NCBI GenBank assembly: GCA_027483505.1
Contig: JAIXUP010000015.1
Coordinates: forward strand, 1-33,852
DNA length: 33,852 bases
Direction of reading: 5' to 3'
Source of the DNA: Hyphomicrobiales bacterium
Lineage (GTDB): Bacteria > Pseudomonadota > Alphaproteobacteria > Rhizobiales > Beijerinckiaceae
In this document: positions 7,525 to 15,921 of the stretch, piece by piece
How positions within the stretch are numbered: position 1 is the first letter of the stretch
Layout of the letters: each line of letters starts with the position of its first letter
The notes under the pieces: model-generated
Told to the model about the DNA's origin: nothing
Database searches by the model: none
What the model saw: only the letters and a program-made list of their open reading frames with translations
Program-made: the position numbers and the translations under genes

Positions 7525-8301
7525 ATGAAGATCGACCTTTCGGGCCAGGCGGCGATCGTGACCGGCGCTGCTGGCGGCATCGGCCGGGCTGTCTGCCTCC
7601 GTCTTGCCGAGGCCGGTGCGTCGGTTCTTGCTGTCGATCTCGACGAGGCCGAGGCGACACGCACGGCCGAGCTTGTAACGCGGGCCGGAGGCAAGGCACG
7701 TGCGGCTCGCGCCGATGTAAGCCGCGCCGACGATGTCGCCTCCTATGTGGCGGCTGCGCATGACGCCTTCGGACGGATCGACATCCTGATGAACAATGCA
7801 GGGCGGCAGGGCGCGGTGAAGCCGCTCGTCGACTGCGACGACGATGAATTCGACGCGGTGATGGACGTCAATGTCAGGGGCGTCTTTCTTGGCATGAAGC
7901 ACGTTCTGCCGGCCATGCTGGCGGCGGGTCGCGGGGCCATCGTCAACACCGCTTCCCTTGGTGCCTTCATCGGCGTCCGCAACCTCGGCCCCTATGCCGC
8001 AAGCAAGCATGCGGTGATGGGACTCACACGGAGCGCTGCGCTCGAGGTGGCCCGCGCCGGGGTTCGGATCAATGCCGTGTGCCCCGGACCGGTCGACACG
8101 GCGCTCTTGCGCGATATCGAACGTGGGCAGGCCCGTGATGGCGACGGCGATGAGCTGCGCAAGAGGCGGGCGGCGTCGATACCGCAAGGCCGCTACGCAA
8201 CGCCAGAGGATGTCGCCGGCGTCATGGTTTTCCTCGCCTCGGATCTGGCGGCGCACATGGTCGGTCAGGGCATCCACGTAAATGGAGGCGCGTATGGCTG
8301 A
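7525..8301 (+). CDS. Short-chain dehydrogenase/reductase (classical SDR)
   Basis: A 258-aa classical SDR with every hallmark: cofactor motif TGAAGGIG (13-20), NNAG (90-93), catalytic Ser144, Tyr157 and Lys161 (YAASK). Asp38 at the end of the second strand predicts NAD(H). The start at 7525 gives the canonical N-terminus; an upstream extension of the frame overlaps the monooxygenase gene and is unlikely. It lies 34 bp after the monooxygenase and overlaps the following tetR gene by 8 nt. A plausible job is oxidation of a secondary alcohol to the ketone taken by the monooxygenase, or of a 3-hydroxyacyl intermediate (inference). Confidence 0.9.
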   Translation: MKIDLSGQAAIVTGAAGGIGRAVCLRLAEAGASVLAVDLDEAEATRTAELVTRAGGKARAARADVSRADDVASYVAAAHDAFGRIDILMNNAGRQGAVKPLVDCDDDEFDAVMDVNVRGVFLGMKHVLPAMLAAGRGAIVNTASLGAFIGVRNLGPYAASKHAVMGLTRSAALEVARAGVRINAVCPGPVDTALLRDIERGQARDGDGDELRKRRAASIPQGRYATPEDVAGVMVFLASDLAAHMVGQGIHVNGGAYG

Positions 8302-8986
8302 TTCAGTCCAGCGCAAGCCGCGCGCCCGACGAGCGGCGGAGGATAGCTCGCCCCGCTCCGGTGAGCGCGAGTCGATGCGCGATCTCGTCTCGCAGCTCAA
8401 GCGTGACCGGATTGTCTCGGCAGCAGTCGATCTGTTCTACCGCCAGGGCTATGCCGGCACGACCCTCGACGAGGTGGCCAAGGCGCTCGGCATGACCAAG
8501 CCCTTCATCTATCAGTATTTCGGCTCGAAGAATGACCTTCTCGCCGAGATCTGCTCCCGGGCGATCCGGCATGCCAACGACGCCCTGAACCGCCTTCTGT
8601 CGCAACAGGGCTCGCCCGGCGACAAGCTCTCCGCCATCGTGCGCGAGTTCATTCTCAGCGTCCTGAACAATCAGGCCAACGCGGTGATCTACAGCCGCGA
8701 GGAAACCGAGCTTGCACCGAAGGATCGCGAGATGATCCGGCAGCTACGGCGCGATTTCGACCGCCGCGTGGTGGCCCTCCTCGAAGAAGGCATTGCGCGC
8801 GGCGAGTTCGCCATCGCGGACGTGCGTGTCGCCTCCTTCGCGATCGCCAGCATGGTCGGATGGGCGCCGGTCTGGTTCCGCGCCGGCGGACGGCTGACGA
8901 AGGAAGAAGCTGCGGACCGCATGGCCGCTTTGGCGCTGTCCATGGTCGCGGTGAAGCGCACGGCTACTGAAGGGCCGCGGGCATGA
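8294..8986 (+). CDS. TetR/AcrR family transcriptional regulator (second copy)
   Basis: A 230-aa TetR regulator. The ATG at 8294 is preferred over 8282 because a GGAGG site lies 5 nt upstream of it. A basic, presumably flexible leader of about 30 residues precedes the DNA-binding domain, whose helix-turn-helix reads TTLDEVAKALGMTKPFIY, followed by FGSKNDLLAEI. The recognition helix and flanks are nearly those of the first TetR protein (5019-5681), so the two are paralogs likely to bind similar operators. The gene starts inside the SDR and ends in an ATGA overlap with the hydroxyacyl-CoA dehydrogenase, so the regulator is embedded in the operon it probably controls. Ligand unknown; an acyl-CoA intermediate is the usual case. 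Confidence 0.9.
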   Translation: MADSVQRKPRARRAAEDSSPRSGERESMRDLVSQLKRDRIVSAAVDLFYRQGYAGTTLDEVAKALGMTKPFIYQYFGSKNDLLAEICSRAIRHANDALNRLLSQQGSPGDKLSAIVREFILSVLNNQANAVIYSREETELAPKDREMIRQLRRDFDRRVVALLEEGIARGEFAIADVRVASFAIASMVGWAPVWFRAGGRLTKEEAADRMAALALSMVAVKRTATEGPRA

Positions 8987-9918
8987 ACGATGTGAGCCCC
9001 GATCCGCAAGAGACCCAAAGGGTCGGCCACCGGCTCGCGCCGGGCAAGGTCGCCGTGGTGGGCGCCGGCACAATGGGGGTCGGCATCGCCTATGTGTATG
9101 CGGTGGCAGGTTCCGCAGTGCGGCTCGTGGAGCCGGATCCGGCGCGTCGCTCCATCGTGCGGAACATCCTGGCGACGGCGGCGGATGGTGGGCTCGCCCG
9201 CGGCAAGATCACGCCGCTTCAGGCCAAAGCGGCGCGCAACGTCGAGATCGTCACCGATTCAGCCGCTCTCGAACGGGGTCTCGACCTCATCGTGGAGACA
9301 GTTCCCGAGATCCCTGCGCTCAAGGAAGGCCTGATCCGCAGCCTTTCGGCGCTGGAGCCCGCAGTTCTGGCGACCAACACCAGCTCGGTCTCGATTGATC
9401 GTCTTGCAGGCTTTGCGGCGGACCCGACCAGCTTTCTCGGGATGCATTTCTTCAACCCGGTCTGGTCGCTGCCCATGGTTGAGCTCGTGCGCGGGGCGGC
9501 GACGAGCGATGGCACGATCGAGCGCGCCCGCGGTTTTGCCGAGGCGACCGGCAAGACCACGATCGTGTCGCGCGATGTGCCCGGCTTCGCCACCAGCCGA
9601 CTCGACGTTCTCTCCGCCATGGAGGCGATCCGTATGCTTGAGGACGGTGTCGCCAGCGCCGAGGACATCGACAAGGCGATGGTCACCGCCTTCCGCCATC
9701 CGGTCGGGCCGCTCCGGCTCAGCGACATCGTCGGGCTCGATGTCAGGCTCGACATCGCGCAGCATCTGAGCGGCACGCTCGGCGCCCGCTTCGAGCCGCC
9801 CAAGCTGCTGCGCGACAAGGTCGCCCGCGGCGAGCTTGGCGTGAAATCTGGACGCGGCTTCTACGACTGGCGCGATACCCGGTTCTTTGTCTCTCCGAAT
9901 GCGGTGTCGCCGTCATGA
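8983..9918 (+). CDS. 3-hydroxyacyl-CoA dehydrogenase
   Basis: A 311-aa monofunctional NAD-dependent 3-hydroxyacyl-CoA dehydrogenase, the step before thiolysis in beta-oxidation. The Rossmann motif GAGTMG is at residues 28-33, with Glu50 at the end of strand 2 indicating NAD. NTSS follows at 132-135. The catalytic pair is His155 (GMHFFNP) and Glu167 (MVELV). The C-terminal domain shows the expected HPVGPLRLSDIVGLD segment. It has an ATGA overlap at the start with tetR and another at the end with the acyl-CoA dehydrogenase. With the hot-dog/crotonase enzymes and the thiolase it completes a beta-oxidation spiral dedicated to this cluster. A 3-hydroxybutyryl-CoA-type role is equally possible. Confidence 0.93.
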   Translation: MNDVSPDPQETQRVGHRLAPGKVAVVGAGTMGVGIAYVYAVAGSAVRLVEPDPARRSIVRNILATAADGGLARGKITPLQAKAARNVEIVTDSAALERGLDLIVETVPEIPALKEGLIRSLSALEPAVLATNTSSVSIDRLAGFAADPTSFLGMHFFNPVWSLPMVELVRGAATSDGTIERARGFAEATGKTTIVSRDVPGFATSRLDVLSAMEAIRMLEDGVASAEDIDKAMVTAFRHPVGPLRLSDIVGLDVRLDIAQHLSGTLGARFEPPKLLRDKVARGELGVKSGRGFYDWRDTRFFVSPNAVSPS

Positions 9919-11090
9919 ACATGCTCTTCCGATCATCTCTCGTTGACACCGCCGATCATCATCCGATGCTGCGCGAAAGCGTCGGCAAGCTCGTCGGTCG
10001 CTATGGCCGCCGCTACTTTCAGGATTTGCACCGCTCGCGGGGCAAGCCGACCGAGTTGTGGGCGGAACTCGCGGCGGGGGGCTTTCTCGGGCTTATGGCG
10101 CCGGAAGCCTATGGGGGCGGCGGTCTGGGCCTTGCCGATTATGCGGTGATGGTCGAAGAGGTCGCGGCACAGGGTTGCCCGCTGCTCTCGCTGGTGATCA
10201 ACTCGATCACGATCCCCATCATCGAGGCCCATGGCGACGAGGCCCTGAAACGCGAGTGGCTGCCGGGGCTGGCCAACGGCTCGCGCAAGATCGCATTCGC
10301 CATCACCGAGCCGGACGCGGGCACCAACACCCACCGGATCAGCACGACGGCCAGCCAGAGCGGTGACGGGTGGCGGCTGAATGGACGCAAGTACTGGACA
10401 TCGGCAGTGGATGAGGCTGACGCCATCATGGTCGTCGCGCGCAGCGGCGCTCCGGATGCGCGCGGCCGCGCGCCCCTGTCGCTGTTCCTGATCCCGGCTG
10501 ACGTCAAGGGTCTCAGCTGCACGCCCATCGAGACGGCGCTTCATGTGCCCGAAACGCAGTTCATGCTGTTCTTCGACGACGTCGCCATTCCCGCAGGTTC
10601 GCTGATCGGCAAGGCCGGCGAGGGTTTGCGGCAGGTCTTCGCCGGGCTCAATCCCGAGCGCGTCTGCGCGGCCGCGATCAACAACGGCATCGCCCGCTTT
10701 GCCCTCGAACAGGGCTCCCGCTATGCCATTGACCGCAAGGTCTGGGATGTGCCGATCGGCGCGCATCAGGGCGTGGCCCATCCGCTCGCGAAGGCCTACA
10801 TGGCGGTTCAGCAGGCGCGTCTGATGACCGCGCGGGCCGCCGCGCTCAGCGATGAGGGTTCATCCGAGGCCGGCGAGGCCGCCAACATCGCCAAGTTCGC
10901 CGCTGCTGACGCCTCGCTTGAGGCGCTCGATCAGGCCATCCAGGTCCATGGCGGCAACGGGCTCGCCATCGAGTACGGGCTGGCCGATCTCTGGTTTGTG
11001 GCACGCCTGCACAAGACGGCGCCGGTGAGCCGCGAAATGATCCTCAACTTCGTGGCCCAGCACAGTCTGGGTCTTCCCAAGAGCTATTGA
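9915..11090 (+). CDS. Acyl-CoA dehydrogenase
   Basis: A 391-aa FAD-dependent acyl-CoA dehydrogenase introducing the alpha-beta double bond. The FAD/substrate motif FAITEPDAGTN is near residue 128 and the C-terminal FAD-contact segment QVHGGNGLAIEYG is clear. The usual catalytic Glu site near the C-terminus (EGT in medium- and short-chain enzymes) reads TAPVSRE here. Instead Glu248 in GLNPERV aligns with the catalytic Glu of isovaleryl-CoA and long-chain dehydrogenases on helix G. That arrangement is associated with branched or bulky acyl chains, so a branched or alicyclic acyl-CoA is a reasonable guess (inference). The ATGA overlap with the upstream dehydrogenase and a 9-bp gap to the next CoA ligase place it firmly in the operon. 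Confidence 0.93.
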   Translation: MNMLFRSSLVDTADHHPMLRESVGKLVGRYGRRYFQDLHRSRGKPTELWAELAAGGFLGLMAPEAYGGGGLGLADYAVMVEEVAAQGCPLLSLVINSITIPIIEAHGDEALKREWLPGLANGSRKIAFAITEPDAGTNTHRISTTASQSGDGWRLNGRKYWTSAVDEADAIMVVARSGAPDARGRAPLSLFLIPADVKGLSCTPIETALHVPETQFMLFFDDVAIPAGSLIGKAGEGLRQVFAGLNPERVCAAAINNGIARFALEQGSRYAIDRKVWDVPIGAHQGVAHPLAKAYMAVQQARLMTARAAALSDEGSSEAGEAANIAKFAAADASLEALDQAIQVHGGNGLAIEYGLADLWFVARLHKTAPVSREMILNFVAQHSLGLPKSY

Positions 11091-11099
11091 GACGCGGCC

Positions 11100-12617
11100 A
11101 TGACCCAGGACTTCGCCTCGATCCTCAGCGAATGGGCGGCGCGCACGCCGGACGCCCCGGCGCTGACGTGCGGCGGCGAGAGCTGGAGCTTTGGTGAATT
11201 CGATGCGTTGGCCTCGCGGTCTGCACGGGCACTCGCCGCGTCCGGGTTGAAGCCGGGCGACCGCGTCGGCGTCCTGTCGCGCAACTGCGCCGAGTTCTAT
11301 GAGCTGATCTTCGCCTGCAGCAAGGCCAACGTCATTCTGGTCGGACTGAACTGGCGGCTGTCGGCGACGGAACTGGAAGCCATCATTGCCGATGCCGAGC
11401 CTGCACTGCTTTTCTACGGCGAGAGCGAAGGCGCGCTGCTGTCGCCGGAAGTCCGGTCCCGGCCGGGGCTGCGCGGGGTAGTTTGCTTTGGTGAGGACTT
11501 TCGCGCCTGGCGCGACACGGGTTCAGGTGCAGCGGCCGATGCACCACGCACGCCCGACGACGTTGCCATGATCCTCTACACCTCAGGCACGACCGGTCTT
11601 CCCAAAGGTGCGATGCTGACCCATCATGGGTTGAGCTTCACGCGCCAGCTTGGCGAGAACTGGGGCATGGGCCCCTACAGCGTCAACCTCGTGGCCATGC
11701 CGCTGTTTCACATCGGCGGCTGCGGTTACGGCACCAGCACGTTCCTGAGGGGTGGCCACACGATCCTGATGCGCGAGGCCGACCCGGCCCGCCTGATCGA
11801 GGCGATCGAGCGCCACCGGGTGACCAACGCGTTCTTCGTGCCGACCGTGCTGCAATCGATCCTTGATGTTCCAAGCGTGAAGGAGGCCGATCTCAGCAGC
11901 CTTTCGTTGCTTATGTACGGCGCATCGCCCATCGGCGAGGCCCTGCTGCGCCGCGCTCTCGACGTGCTCGGGTGCGGGTTCATCCAAGCCTACGGCATGA
12001 CGGAGACCTCCGGAACGATCGTGACGCTGGAACCGTCCGAACATCATCTGGAAGGCCCTGGCGCCGAGCGCCTTCGCTCCTGTGGCCGCGTGCTGCCCTT
12101 CGCTCAGATCAGGATCACCGATGTGGCCACGCTGACGGAGTGCGCTCCCGGCCAGGTCGGCGAGATCTGGGTGCGGTCCGCCATGGTCATGAAGGGTTAC
12201 TGGCGGCAGCCATCGGCCACCGCCGAGGCCATCACGGCGGATGGCTGGCTGCGGACGGGTGACGCCGCCTTCCGCGACGAGGATGGCTTCATCCATCTCT
12301 TCGACCGCTACAAGGACATGATTATCTCCGGTGGCGAGAACATCTATCCGGCCGAGATCGAGAACGCGCTGCTGTTCCATCCCGAGGTGGCGGAAGCCGC
12401 CGTCATCGGCGTGCCGCATGAACGCTGGGGCGAGACGCCGCGGGCCATCGTGGTGCCCGGACCGGGACGGACGCCAGACCCGAAGGAGCTTATCGACTTC
12501 GTCCGCACACGGCTCGCCCGTTACAAATGCCCAACCTCGGTGATCTTTGTGCAGTCATTGCCGCGCAACGCATCCGGCAAGCTGCTGAAGAAGGAACTGC
12601 GTCGATTGTATCGTTAG
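11100..12617 (+). CDS. AMP-dependent acyl-CoA synthetase/ligase (second copy)
   Basis: A second ANL-superfamily CoA ligase, 505 aa. Motifs are complete: P-loop YTSGTTGLPKG, AYGMTETSG, GDAAFRDEDGF, DRYKDMIISGGENIYP, and the A10 lysine Lys494 in NASGKLLKKEL. In contrast to the first ligase of the cluster, all catalytic positions are standard. It starts 9 bp after the acyl-CoA dehydrogenase and is followed by a 72-bp gap before the ABC transporter genes. Two distinct ligases suggest that two different acids need CoA activation, for instance both halves released after ester cleavage, or substrate and intermediate (inference). Confidence 0.92.
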   Translation: MTQDFASILSEWAARTPDAPALTCGGESWSFGEFDALASRSARALAASGLKPGDRVGVLSRNCAEFYELIFACSKANVILVGLNWRLSATELEAIIADAEPALLFYGESEGALLSPEVRSRPGLRGVVCFGEDFRAWRDTGSGAAADAPRTPDDVAMILYTSGTTGLPKGAMLTHHGLSFTRQLGENWGMGPYSVNLVAMPLFHIGGCGYGTSTFLRGGHTILMREADPARLIEAIERHRVTNAFFVPTVLQSILDVPSVKEADLSSLSLLMYGASPIGEALLRRALDVLGCGFIQAYGMTETSGTIVTLEPSEHHLEGPGAERLRSCGRVLPFAQIRITDVATLTECAPGQVGEIWVRSAMVMKGYWRQPSATAEAITADGWLRTGDAAFRDEDGFIHLFDRYKDMIISGGENIYPAEIENALLFHPEVAEAAVIGVPHERWGETPRAIVVPGPGRTPDPKELIDFVRTRLARYKCPTSVIFVQSLPRNASGKLLKKELRRLYR

Positions 12618-12658
12618 CCGGACGTGCCGGTTGCCCAGAAACCGAGCGCCGCCACCAG

Positions 12659-12673
12659 AGCGGGCCGGCCATA
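12659..12673 (+). repeat. 15-nt direct repeat, copy 1 (before the binding-protein gene)
   Basis: The sequence AGCGGGCCGGCCATA lies 31 nt before the binding-protein start and recurs exactly at 13939-13953. It contains the 8-bp palindrome GGCCGGCC. Its function is unknown: an mRNA-processing site, a short regulatory element or a small duplication are all possible. Confidence 0.5.
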
Positions 12674-12689
12674 AACCAGAGGAAATGCC

Positions 12690-13937
12690 ATGATGACCTT
12701 GACCAGGAAGATCCTTCCCACCCGGAGCAGCGCTTATCGGGCGCTGTTGATTGCAGCCCCCATCATCGCCTGTCTCGGCTCAGCGCCGGCTCTGGCCCAG
12801 AACACGCCGCAGGACGGCGTTCATCCCGACCGGGTCGACTGGGGTGTGCTGATGGACCTCAGCGGCCCGACCTCTGCTTCCCAATCGATCTGGGTGGCGG
12901 GACTGCAGGACCGCATCCGCATGGTCAATGAGGCTGGCGGTGTGCATGGCCGGCGCATCAACATCCTGGCCGAGGATAACCGTTTCAACGCCGCAACGGA
13001 CCGCATCGCCTTCGAGAAGCTGGTGTCGCAGACGCCGGTGATCGCCATCTCCGGCATGGGCACATCCGCCTCGCAGGTCGCCCTCTCGCCCACGATCAGG
13101 GCCGGCAAGGTGCCGATCGTCGGCACCTACACCTCGACCAAGGCCCTGTCCGAGCCGGTCAGTCCGATGGTCTACAATGGCTTCTGCGGCTACAAGGAAA
13201 TGGCGCAGGCCGGCGTGGGCCACTATGTCGACAGGCTCGGGCTCAAGGCTCCGAAAGTCGCGACGGTGGCGATCGAGAGCGCTGGCGGTAAGGAGTACCA
13301 TGATTTCATCGCCGAGGCGGTCGCCAAGCGGGGCGGCACGGCTCATCACATCACCATGAAGGTGACGGCTGTCGACGTGACCCCGCAGGCGCTGGAACTG
13401 ATGGCGCTCAAGCCGGACTTCATCACGATCTACGGCGTGCCCAACACCGCGATCCTGACGATGAAGGCGCTGCAGCAGTACGGCGTGAAGATCCCCGCCT
13501 TCGGGATCACCTATCTTGGCGCACCGCAGATCTTTACGGCCATGGGCCCTGAAGCCGGAGCGAACTACACCTTTGCGAGCTGCTTCACCCCCGGCGGCTC
13601 CGACACGCTGCCCGGCAATGTCGAGATGATGACATTCGCCGAGAAGGTCGGCCGCACGGCGATCCGGGAAGACATCAACTACGTCGCCGGATGGGTTGCG
13701 GGCCAGATGATCAGCGAGGCCCTGCAGCGTGCGGGCCGTGAAGCCACCCGCGCCAAGCTGGTGGAGTCGCTCTCGAAGGGCTTCACCATCGACACCAAGG
13801 GCCTGTCCGCCCCCATCGTCTACACGCCGCAGAACAACACCGGCCCGGTCCTCTTCCGGATGTTCGGCTACGATCATGCGACCAGGAAGTTCACGGCGTT
13901 CGGCGAGTATGCCGACTCCGCGCGCTACGTGCAGTGA
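12690..13937 (+). CDS. ABC transporter substrate-binding protein (LivK-like, family 6 periplasmic-binding)
   Basis: A 415-aa periplasmic binding protein of the branched-chain amino acid (HAAT) type. The N-terminus is a Sec signal peptide: basic start, hydrophobic stretch at about residues 17-30, and a likely signal-peptidase I site after APALA (36). The mature part begins with the typical WGVLMDLSGPTS segment of Leu/Ile/Val-binding folds. AGAGGA precedes the ATG; a second ATG follows directly. The next four genes encode the matching permeases and ATPases. HAAT systems in catabolic clusters often import aromatic or other carboxylic acids, amides or short peptides rather than amino acids, so the cluster's own substrate is the likely cargo (inference). 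Confidence 0.92.
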   Translation: MMTLTRKILPTRSSAYRALLIAAPIIACLGSAPALAQNTPQDGVHPDRVDWGVLMDLSGPTSASQSIWVAGLQDRIRMVNEAGGVHGRRINILAEDNRFNAATDRIAFEKLVSQTPVIAISGMGTSASQVALSPTIRAGKVPIVGTYTSTKALSEPVSPMVYNGFCGYKEMAQAGVGHYVDRLGLKAPKVATVAIESAGGKEYHDFIAEAVAKRGGTAHHITMKVTAVDVTPQALELMALKPDFITIYGVPNTAILTMKALQQYGVKIPAFGITYLGAPQIFTAMGPEAGANYTFASCFTPGGSDTLPGNVEMMTFAEKVGRTAIREDINYVAGWVAGQMISEALQRAGREATRAKLVESLSKGFTIDTKGLSAPIVYTPQNNTGPVLFRMFGYDHATRKFTAFGEYADSARYVQ

Positions 13938-13938
13938 C

Positions 13939-13953
13939 AGCGGGCCGGCCATA
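13939..13953 (+). repeat. 15-nt direct repeat, copy 2 (before livH)
   Basis: This is an exact second copy of AGCGGGCCGGCCATA, 26 nt before the livH start and immediately behind the binding-protein stop. The two copies thus flank the binding-protein gene at almost the same distance from the two start codons. Confidence 0.5.
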
Positions 13954-13964
13954 GGAGCGACATC

Positions 13965-14831
13965 ATGCTTGGACAGGTGCTGTTCAGCGGTCTGGCCTTG
14001 GGCAGCATCTACGGGCTGGTCGCTCTCGGCTTCGTCGTGATCCTCAAGGCGACGGACGTGTTCAATTTCGCTCAGGGAATGTTCGTGGTGTGCGGGGCCT
14101 ACCTCGCCGTCACGGCCCTCTCCCTGCTCGGGCTGCCATTTCCGCTCGCCATCCTTTTCATCATCCTTGGCGCCGCCCTGATGGGCATGGGTGTCCACGC
14201 CGCTCTGATCCGGCCGCTCTCCGGGCGGCCGATCCTCTCGATCATCATGGTCACCATTGCGCTGTCGATCGTCATGCGCGCCGGCATCGAAATCCTCTAC
14301 GGGCCGGCGGGGCGGACCTTGTCCACGCCCCTGCCCTCGGGCGGCTTCCTGTTCGCCGGCTTGCGCATTTCCCAGCTTCACCTGACTGCCGCCGCCGTGA
14401 GTTGGCTCTGCATGCTGGCCTTCGGCCTGTTCTTCCGCTTCACCTCGGTGGGCCTGCTGATGCGGGCGGCGGCAGACAGCCACGAGGCAGCGACGATCGC
14501 GGGTGTCAAGGTCGACGCCATGAACAGGCTGGCCTGGGCCATCGGCTTCACGCTCGCCGCCATCGGCGGTCTGTTCCTGGGCCAGCTCCAGATCGTTTCG
14601 ACCGAGCTTGAGACGATCGGGCTGCTCGCGCTTCCGGCTGTCGTCATCGGCGGCATGCAAAGCATTCCCGGCGCGATCCTCGGCGGGCTGCTGGTCGGCG
14701 TGATCGAGCAGCTCGCCTCCACCTACATCTCGCCCAAGTCCGCGGATGTCATGATCTACGCGCTCCTGCTCGTGATCCTGCTGGTCCGTCCCTGGGGGCT
14801 TCTCGGCCAGAAAGCGATCAACCGTGTCTGA
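13965..14831 (+). CDS. livH: ABC transporter permease, LivH type
   Basis: A 288-aa very hydrophobic inner-membrane permease with about eight predicted membrane segments. The N-terminus shows the LivH pattern, ending in a VFNFAQGMF-like segment, and the middle carries RAAADSHEAATIAGV, the family's cytoplasmic coupling loop for the ATPase. A ribosome site (AGGAG) precedes the ATG. It overlaps the next permease gene by 8 nt. The symbol states family membership, not a proven branched-chain amino acid substrate. Confidence 0.92.
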   Translation: MLGQVLFSGLALGSIYGLVALGFVVILKATDVFNFAQGMFVVCGAYLAVTALSLLGLPFPLAILFIILGAALMGMGVHAALIRPLSGRPILSIIMVTIALSIVMRAGIEILYGPAGRTLSTPLPSGGFLFAGLRISQLHLTAAAVSWLCMLAFGLFFRFTSVGLLMRAAADSHEAATIAGVKVDAMNRLAWAIGFTLAAIGGLFLGQLQIVSTELETIGLLALPAVVIGGMQSIPGAILGGLLVGVIEQLASTYISPKSADVMIYALLLVILLVRPWGLLGQKAINRV

Positions 14832-15921
14832 CCTCGCGACGCCAAAACCCGCCGCCGCACCGGCTCTGCCGAGGGCCTGGCCGCGCCGTTTCATCCTCTG
14901 GGGGCTTGCGCTGGCGGCCCTCGCCTACCTTCCGGTGCTGCTCACGGAGCGGATGATCTTCGGCATCTATCTGTCGAACATGACGTTGCTCAATCTTGGG
15001 CTGAGCCAGGTCAACCTGATGCTGATCGCCATGCTGGGGGCGCTGTCACTCAACTACCTGACCGGCTGCGCGGGACTGATCTCGATCGGTCATGCCGCCT
15101 TCTACGCCACGGGCGCGATGTCCGCCGCAGTGATCGGCACACAGCTTGGACTGCCCTTCCCGCTTGTCCTGATCGGCTCCGCGCTTGCCGGCGCCGTGAT
15201 GGGCGTCGTTGCCGGCCTGCCCTCGCTGCGGGTCCAGGGCCTCTACTTCGTGCTCTCGACGATGGCTGTGCACTACCTCGTCGCGTATGTCTTTCTTGAG
15301 TATCAGTTCCGGGTTTTCGACGTTGTCGGCGTCCCGTTTGGCACACCAAGCCTGTTTGGCTTCGAGCTCAGCACGCCGATGCGCTGGTATTTCTTCCTCC
15401 TGGCGTTGGTGGCGCTGGTCTATGCCGGCCTGTCGAACAGCTTGCGCAGCCGCGAAGGGCGCGCCTTGCTTGCCATGCGCGACCACGAGCGTGCTGCAAC
15501 CTCGCTGGGGGTTGACGTCCGCATTCTCCGTATCAAGGCCTTCGGGCTCACCTCGGCGATCGCGGCGGTAGCCGGCACGCTCTATGCCCACTACCTCTCG
15601 AACGCGACCTCCGAATCCTTCGGCATCACTTTCGCGATCCAGTTCATTGCGATGATCATCATTGGCGGCATGGGTTCGCTCAAGGGCTCGCTGATCGGGG
15701 CTGCGCTGTGGCTGCTGCTGCCGTCGATCATCACCGGCTTTGCAGCCGGCTTCGGCGGCGGATCGGGCATCGTGGGCAGCATGCTTGGCGAACATCGCGC
15801 CCAGTTCGTGCAACTGATCTTCGGCCTGCTCGTCGTCGCGCTGTTGATCTACGCACCCGGCGGGCTCGTCAGCATCGGCCCGAAGGTGCGCGCGCTCCTT
15901 GGTCGCTGGAGGAAAGGCTGA
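14824..15921 (+). CDS. livM: ABC transporter permease, LivM type
   Basis: The second permease of the importer, 365 aa, starting with GTG at 14824 inside the end of livH. The N-terminal part has a cytoplasmic leader and first membrane segment (about residues 25-45). The LivM signature LNYLTGCAGLISIGHAAFY follows (78-96), and the coupling loop ALLAMRDHERAATSLGVD lies near residue 220. It would pair with LivH as the channel heterodimer. The stop overlaps the livF start by one base (TGATG). Confidence 0.92.
   Translation: MSDLATPKPAAAPALPRAWPRRFILWGLALAALAYLPVLLTERMIFGIYLSNMTLLNLGLSQVNLMLIAMLGALSLNYLTGCAGLISIGHAAFYATGAMSAAVIGTQLGLPFPLVLIGSALAGAVMGVVAGLPSLRVQGLYFVLSTMAVHYLVAYVFLEYQFRVFDVVGVPFGTPSLFGFELSTPMRWYFFLLALVALVYAGLSNSLRSREGRALLAMRDHERAATSLGVDVRILRIKAFGLTSAIAAVAGTLYAHYLSNATSESFGITFAIQFIAMIIIGGMGSLKGSLIGAALWLLLPSIITGFAAGFGGGSGIVGSMLGEHRAQFVQLIFGLLVVALLIYAPGGLVSIGPKVRALLGRWRKG

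Noticed and set aside
12780..14894. A 704-aa minus-strand open frame across the binding-protein and livH genes
   Set aside because: Its low-complexity His/Arg/Asp-rich translation has no family pattern, and the plus strand carries clear transporter genes.
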